DNA of 64,000 nt from Nostoc sp. UHCC 0926. GTDB taxonomy: Bacteria > Cyanobacteriota > Cyanobacteriia > Cyanobacteriales > Nostocaceae. The stretch covers positions 930,001 to 994,000 of the forward strand of contig NZ_CP117772.1 in assembly GCF_028623165.1 (NCBI RefSeq), written 5' to 3'. Below the pieces are notes generated by a model, which worked only from the letters and a program-made list of their open reading frames with translations, did no database searches and was not told where the DNA came from. A program made the position numbers and the translations under genes. This document shows, piece after piece, positions 60,385-64,000 of this stretch (positions within the stretch are counted from its first letter, which is position 1; each line of letters starts with the position of its first letter).

Positions 60385-61452
60385 ATGCTACATACTAGCT
60401 ATTTGGTTGTAGGGAGAGGACATATTGGTTTAGCGACAGCTGTCTATTTGAGTAATCAAGGATATACTGTTTACCTTTTCTCTCGCCGTTCTTCCATTCT
60501 TGCCCAAACAAGAACCATTCACTCAATTGGATCAGTTTCTCCCGGAAGTTATCCAGTTGCAGCTTGTTCCAATAATATTTATGAGTTGGCGGAACTAAAT
60601 GGTGGTAGACTACCAATCAATGTGGTGATCTGTTGTCGCGGTCAAGACATCGAACCCTATGCCAGGATTCTAGTTGAATATATCAATCCTCAAATGAACA
60701 TTCTGGTTTTCTGTGCTAGTCGCTTTGCAGGTCGGGTTTTTTGTAATGTACTTCAAAGATTGGGAATATCTAAGGAACAGTTGCCTGCTGTGGCTGATGT
60801 CAATAATACTCCCTTCGTCAGTCGCGGTAATACAGAGGATAAAATCAGCATTAGCACGCTTACCAACAAGTTCTTTGTAGCAGCTCAGAACCGAACCATG
60901 ACAAATCGGATTGTGAGCGCTTACCAATCTGTGTTTAGTAATTTATGGGCTGCTGCTTCGGTTTTAGAAATTAATCTCAATAAAGTTAATGACATTATCC
61001 ACCTTCCTCTGCTTCTGGTTTCATTAGCTAGATGGGAATCTGGTGAGGATTACAACCCCTATCATAACCTTAGTTCCCGTACTGTTGGACTCATTGAGCA
61101 TTTGGATCGCGATCGCATAGCAGTGGGTGAAGCACTGGGAGTGCTCAACTTAATTGATATCATTTCCCACTATCAAATCGCATATGGAACCACCGGATCA
61201 TCCCTTTATGAACATATGCAGCAGGTTGGAGCCTACTCCAGCACGACGCTGTGTAACCCTCATCACCGCTATTTGGTAGAGGATCTGCCTTATGGCTGTT
61301 TTCCCTTACAAGTTTTAGCTCGTCTAGCTGGAGTGGAAACACCATTTCTGGACAGTTGCATCACAATAGGAAATAAGTTTCTTGACATACCTCTGGAGTG
61401 GACTGCTGAGTTTTTAGAATTGGCTCGGCCTCAGTTCAGTCAAGAACTTTAA
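60385..61452 (+). CDS. opine (octopine/nopaline) dehydrogenase family protein
   Basis: 355 residues. N-terminal NAD(P)-binding fold (LVVGRGHIGLATAVYLSNQG, GxGxxG), middle INVVICCRGQDIEPYARILV, and a C-terminal helical domain with the family's LVEDLPYGCFPLQVLARLAG then VETPFLDSCITIGN. The family joins an amino acid to a keto acid reductively; some members make opine metallophores. Here it sits between the vanadate-transport/regulator block and two small GxW proteins. No nicotianamine-synthase-like partner is in view. Substrate unknown. Confidence 0.8.
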   Translation: MLHTSYLVVGRGHIGLATAVYLSNQGYTVYLFSRRSSILAQTRTIHSIGSVSPGSYPVAACSNNIYELAELNGGRLPINVVICCRGQDIEPYARILVEYINPQMNILVFCASRFAGRVFCNVLQRLGISKEQLPAVADVNNTPFVSRGNTEDKISISTLTNKFFVAAQNRTMTNRIVSAYQSVFSNLWAAASVLEINLNKVNDIIHLPLLLVSLARWESGEDYNPYHNLSSRTVGLIEHLDRDRIAVGEALGVLNLIDIISHYQIAYGTTGSSLYEHMQQVGAYSSTTLCNPHHRYLVEDLPYGCFPLQVLARLAGVETPFLDSCITIGNKFLDIPLEWTAEFLELARPQFSQEL

Positions 61453-61896
61453 TGATGTTACCATCTTTGACCTACCCTCCTATTCATCAGAGTTTGATTT
61501 GATTAAGATTTTATGGTGGTTTATATAAGTATGAATGGATTGATATAGATGCTTACTCTAGTTATAAAACTTTTGTCGCATTTGTGGAAAAATTTCTCCG
61601 ACAATTTGGAAAAGATTATGTAATTAATTTTGTCTAACTACTTAAATAATCTAGGTTGAAACAATCCTACAATAGCTCTTAATAAGTGATTATGGCAGGG
61701 ATAATATTGAGGATATACAGCGGCGAACTTATGAAATATTGTACTTATCAAACAAAATTTTTTTGCCACTTGCTATTTTATCCAGTCCCTATTAACTTAA
61801 TTTATTAATAAAATATTATCTTAGTTAGATATACGCTAAGAAGTAGTTTATATTTATTATTAAAATGCTCCAATTTATTCATTAGAGAGTTCGCTA
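61453..61896. other. intergenic, no gene seen
   Basis: 444 bases, very AT-rich, no coding frame, no stable hairpin noticed. Probably promoter and leader of the two-gene unit that follows. Confidence 0.4.
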
Positions 61897-62304
61897 ATGA
61901 CACAAACAACTCAATACGCACACTATATGCAGGCTGACCAACGCCCTAGTATCAAGGAACCGATAGACCTCTCACCTTTAGTCGGTAACTGGATCAATAC
62001 TAAATCGGATACTAATTATTTGGTGCGGGTGGTTCTGACTGAACAAGACGGTCGCCTTGCGTTTCAGGGTTATGGAGCCAACAAACCCTCACCAATTGAT
62101 TGGGGTGAGGTTGAGGCGGTGCCTTACGCTGTAGGAACTTCACTTACAGCAGGAGGATTCCACGCTTTTTACAAGCTAGACGGGATTGAGACACATCTGG
62201 TGGCAAATCAAAAATTGGGAATCTTGGTCATTCAGTCCTATACCCGCTATATAGATGGTAGTGGTCGGACTGATCATTTTGCCCGTGAGTTTTTTCATCG
62301 TTAG
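61897..62304 (+). CDS. small beta-rich protein with GxW motif, first of a tandem pair
   Basis: 135 residues. Starts DLSPLVGNWINTKSDTNYLV, with the G-x-W motif of lipocalin-like barrels, then VLTEQDGRLAFQGYG, DWGEVEAVPYAVG and REFFHR at the end. RBS AGAGAG upstream. Related throughout to the next gene, 22 bases later. No signal peptide, so cytoplasmic. Not a family I can name; barrel fold is inferred from alternating hydrophobic pattern. Confidence 0.72.
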   Translation: MTQTTQYAHYMQADQRPSIKEPIDLSPLVGNWINTKSDTNYLVRVVLTEQDGRLAFQGYGANKPSPIDWGEVEAVPYAVGTSLTAGGFHAFYKLDGIETHLVANQKLGILVIQSYTRYIDGSGRTDHFAREFFHR

Positions 62305-62325
62305 TAAGAAGAGGAAGATTTCAAG

Positions 62326-62703
62326 ATGGAACGAAACGAAATTTACGGTAACCAGCCCAAGGACACCGTGATTGATTTCACGCCTTATTTAGGAACCTGG
62401 ATAAACTCCAACACAGAGACTACATGGATCGAGAAATTTACTCTAACCAAGCATAATGAGCAAATTATTATGCACGCTTATGGTGCCCAGTCCCTCAAAG
62501 ATTGGGGTGAGACTGAAGTGACACCCTTTGTAGATAATATCAATGAGAAAGCTTTCTCTGCAAGATACGATCACGATTCAGTGGAATCCTTGTTAGCAGC
62601 GAATATGAACAAGGATTTGTGGGTTATCGCTGCGTTTCACAAGTTCAAGGATGGCAGCCAACCTAATTTTCTGTGTCGGGAGTTTTACTATCGGCCGGAC
62701 TAA
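62326..62703 (+). CDS. small beta-rich protein with GxW motif, second of a tandem pair
   Basis: 125 residues. DFTPYLGTWINSNTETTWIE, LTKHNEQIIMHAYG, DWGETEVTPFVDN, LAANMNKDLWVIA, FKDGS, REFYYR match the first protein motif by motif. RBS AAGAGGAAG upstream. Likely an old tandem duplication and one operon. A stable hairpin lies 117 bases past the stop. Confidence 0.72.
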   Translation: MERNEIYGNQPKDTVIDFTPYLGTWINSNTETTWIEKFTLTKHNEQIIMHAYGAQSLKDWGETEVTPFVDNINEKAFSARYDHDSVESLLAANMNKDLWVIAAFHKFKDGSQPNFLCREFYYRPD

Positions 62704-62819
62704 GATGAAGTTCCTCCTTGCATTTGTACTAAAAAAGCTCATAAGGCTTGCTGTACAAAAAGTCTAGGGTTCCTAATATCAATTTGATATAGCAGTCCTA
62801 AATCATTCATGAAAAATTA

Positions 62820-62850
62820 GATCCCCGACTTTTTAAAAAAGTCGGGGATC
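62820..62850. terminator. repeat-type hairpin after the GxW pair
   Basis: GATCCCCGACTTTTT pairs with AAAAAGTCGGGGATC across one base. This stem is scattered in Nostoc-type genomes, often after genes. It may end the transcript of the GxW pair. Confidence 0.7.
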
Positions 62851-62948
62851 TGGACACGACGAATTTTCACCAATCAGCCAGTAGTAGGCTAATGCACCTT
62901 GAATTATTCACGGTGCGTTAGCTACATAGCTACATTTAGGTATCAGAT

Positions 62949-63166
62949 CAGGGCAAACGCATCTAAATTACTCCTGATCACGACCAATCTTAAAAACCAA
63001 CGAGAAAAATCAGCATTTCTCATTTGATTTGTTTTCCAAGCCCAAAGCGATGCCTGCGGCGGGCTACGCCAACGCCAAAATTTTTGTCAATAAGCAGCAA
63101 TTAATGCGACTAGTTTTAAGCTTATTGATAATCAAAGGGTATTGTTGACATGATGCGTTTGCCCTG
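62949..63166. mobile_element. MITE family 2, complete copy (218 bp) with 10-bp target duplication
   Basis: Perfect 15-base ends CAGGGCAAACGCATC (62949-62963) and GATGCGTTTGCCCTG (63152-63166), flanked by GGTATCAGAT at 62939-62948 and 63167-63176. A GCGATGCCTGCGGCGGGCTA-type repeat sits inside at about 63049-63077 and is missing from the copy at 13836, so it entered later. No coding frame. Confidence 0.93.
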
Positions 63167-63186
63167 GGTATCAGATGCGATCAATT

Positions 63187-63528
63187 TTACAGCAGAATTC
63201 AAGTATTTGAACCACATCTGTCGTAGGGGCGCAAGGCCTTGCGCCCCTACCGCGTGGTCTATTTACCTGAAAACGTCCATTTTTGGAGAGCGATCGCGCT
63301 GTCGGTTCAATCACGTCTGCGATGCGAATTGTATTGCATCAGATTTGCAATACATCATATCAAGGAATTGCCCATTGGCACTACACAGAAGCCGCGAATG
63401 CCGTTGGCTACTCAAATACGGGTCATTTTGCCGCAGTCTTCAAACGCAAGTATGGCATCATACCCCGTGAATGTTTTGTAGGAAAGAAGCCAATTCCTCC
63501 TTTCGGGATCGAAATTCCTCCTTTGTGA
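63187..63528 (+). pseudogene. AraC-type regulator C-terminal remnant next to a repeat
   Basis: 63283-63528 encodes YTEAANAVGYSNTGHFAAVF then KRKYGIIPRECF, the second HTH of an AraC protein. Upstream, 63187-63264 is the 78-base repeat also at 34489, with the perfect palindrome at 63223-63250. No N-terminal domain, so a fragment. Confidence 0.68.
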
Positions 63529-63530
63529 GT

Positions 63531-64000
63531 TGCACAGTAGCTCCAAAGTCACCTAATCTTTCTAGTAGTCTTCTTACAACAGATTACTAATAGTTGCTGG
63601 ACAAATTTTGGGTGTGAAGATGGCAAAACGGATGTGGGGAAATTATGCTAGGGGCATTGGCAGTCTGGCGATCGCAGTCTATAATCTTGACACTTATGTG
63701 GTGGGTAAGTTTGCTATCGGCAGCATTGGCCATCAACTGGTTGCAGGTTTTAATCTCACCAAGCAAACTGATTCTAGCACCAGTCATAACCGCCAAATTG
63801 CTGCCCTTAACTTGTTTAACCCGGTGTACGGTAGCCAGCCATTCGGTGATGTTGCTTAGTGATGACACGAGAAAAAATAGCACAGTCAGTTGAATAAGCG
63901 ATACTCCGGCGAAGTCATTTCTCTACGAGAGACTGCGCCTACCTGAACACACTTAAATATTTTAAAATATATAGGACTCCTGTTTGATTTCTGAACAAGA
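63531..64000. other. unassigned end of window
   Basis: Three overlapping frames of about 80-98 codons occur at 63587-63893 on both strands. One (63645, plus) is hydrophobic (LMWWVSLLSAALAINWLQVL). None has a decisive start or family, so I do not call a gene. A CTCTACGAGAGACTGCGCC interspersed repeat is at about 63922. Confidence 0.35.

Noticed and set aside
60385-62703. Complete opine metallophore locus
   Set aside because: Only the dehydrogenase-like gene is present; no nicotianamine-synthase-like enzyme, exporter or matching receptor in the window.
63587-63893. Gene at the right edge
   Set aside because: Three overlapping frames on two strands, none with a recognisable family or start; cannot choose.

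Overview
The window reads as chromosome (or a large replicon) of a filamentous, probably heterocyst-forming cyanobacterium of the Nostocales. The grounds are frequent GCGATCGC (HIP1) palindromes, short interspersed palindromic repeats and several MITE families, WD40/caspase proteins, a hybrid Ser/Thr-kinase/histidine-kinase, and a vanadium nitrogenase cluster in which vnfD and vnfG are fused, a form known from Anabaena-type cyanobacteria. Names rest on reading motifs by eye; no search was run.

Layout. 0-5.6 kb: 3' -truncated giant sensor kinase. 6-15 kb: mobile and broken DNA: a 305-aa cyanobacterial protein with three decayed relatives elsewhere in the window, an XRE regulator with an operator-like dyad, a solo TnpB element that splits a small gene, an amidohydrolase fragment, then an intact xdhC-mocA-like pair (molybdenum cofactor supply) and a WD40/MITE/transposase wreck. 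15-25.7 kb: a caspase-clan cluster: a caspase-domain protein, a caspase-nSTAND-WD40 protein, an array of five spare C-terminal tails, a third caspase-WD40 copy killed by an IS1634-type element and a deletion, and a TPR-CHAT remnant. 25.8-27.8 kb: an AraC regulator divergent from a GC-rich SDR gene, probably acquired. 28-36 kb: small fragments, two Tat-exported oxidoreductases, a GlxR-type dehydrogenase, a DUF4142 lipoprotein, and three 21-bp tandem arrays. 36.5-44.7 kb: CDF cation transporter, a paoABC-like three-subunit molybdenum hydroxylase, MITEs and an amino-acid permease.

44.8-62.7 kb is the main functional island: vnfDG-vnfK-vnfE-vnfN on the minus strand, separated by unusually long gaps that carry hairpins or tandem repeats; a dyad-rich region upstream of vnfDG; a TetR regulator and a glutamine amidotransferase; a vupABC-type oxyanion transporter; an XRE plus periplasmic-binding-domain regulator; an opine-dehydrogenase-like protein; and two tandem small GxW proteins. 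Known biology suggests that VupABC brings in vanadate, VnfEN builds the FeV cofactor, and VnfDGK reduces N2 when molybdenum is scarce. vnfH is not in the window.

The strongest unusual signals are: the 12 near-identical 11-residue repeats joining VnfD to VnfG; the nested dyads upstream of vnfDG; translated interspersed repeats inside the XRE/binding-protein regulator; the silent-tail array behind the caspase-WD40 gene; and four independent 21-bp-period arrays, one with a MITE inserted and a precise 3-bp target duplication.
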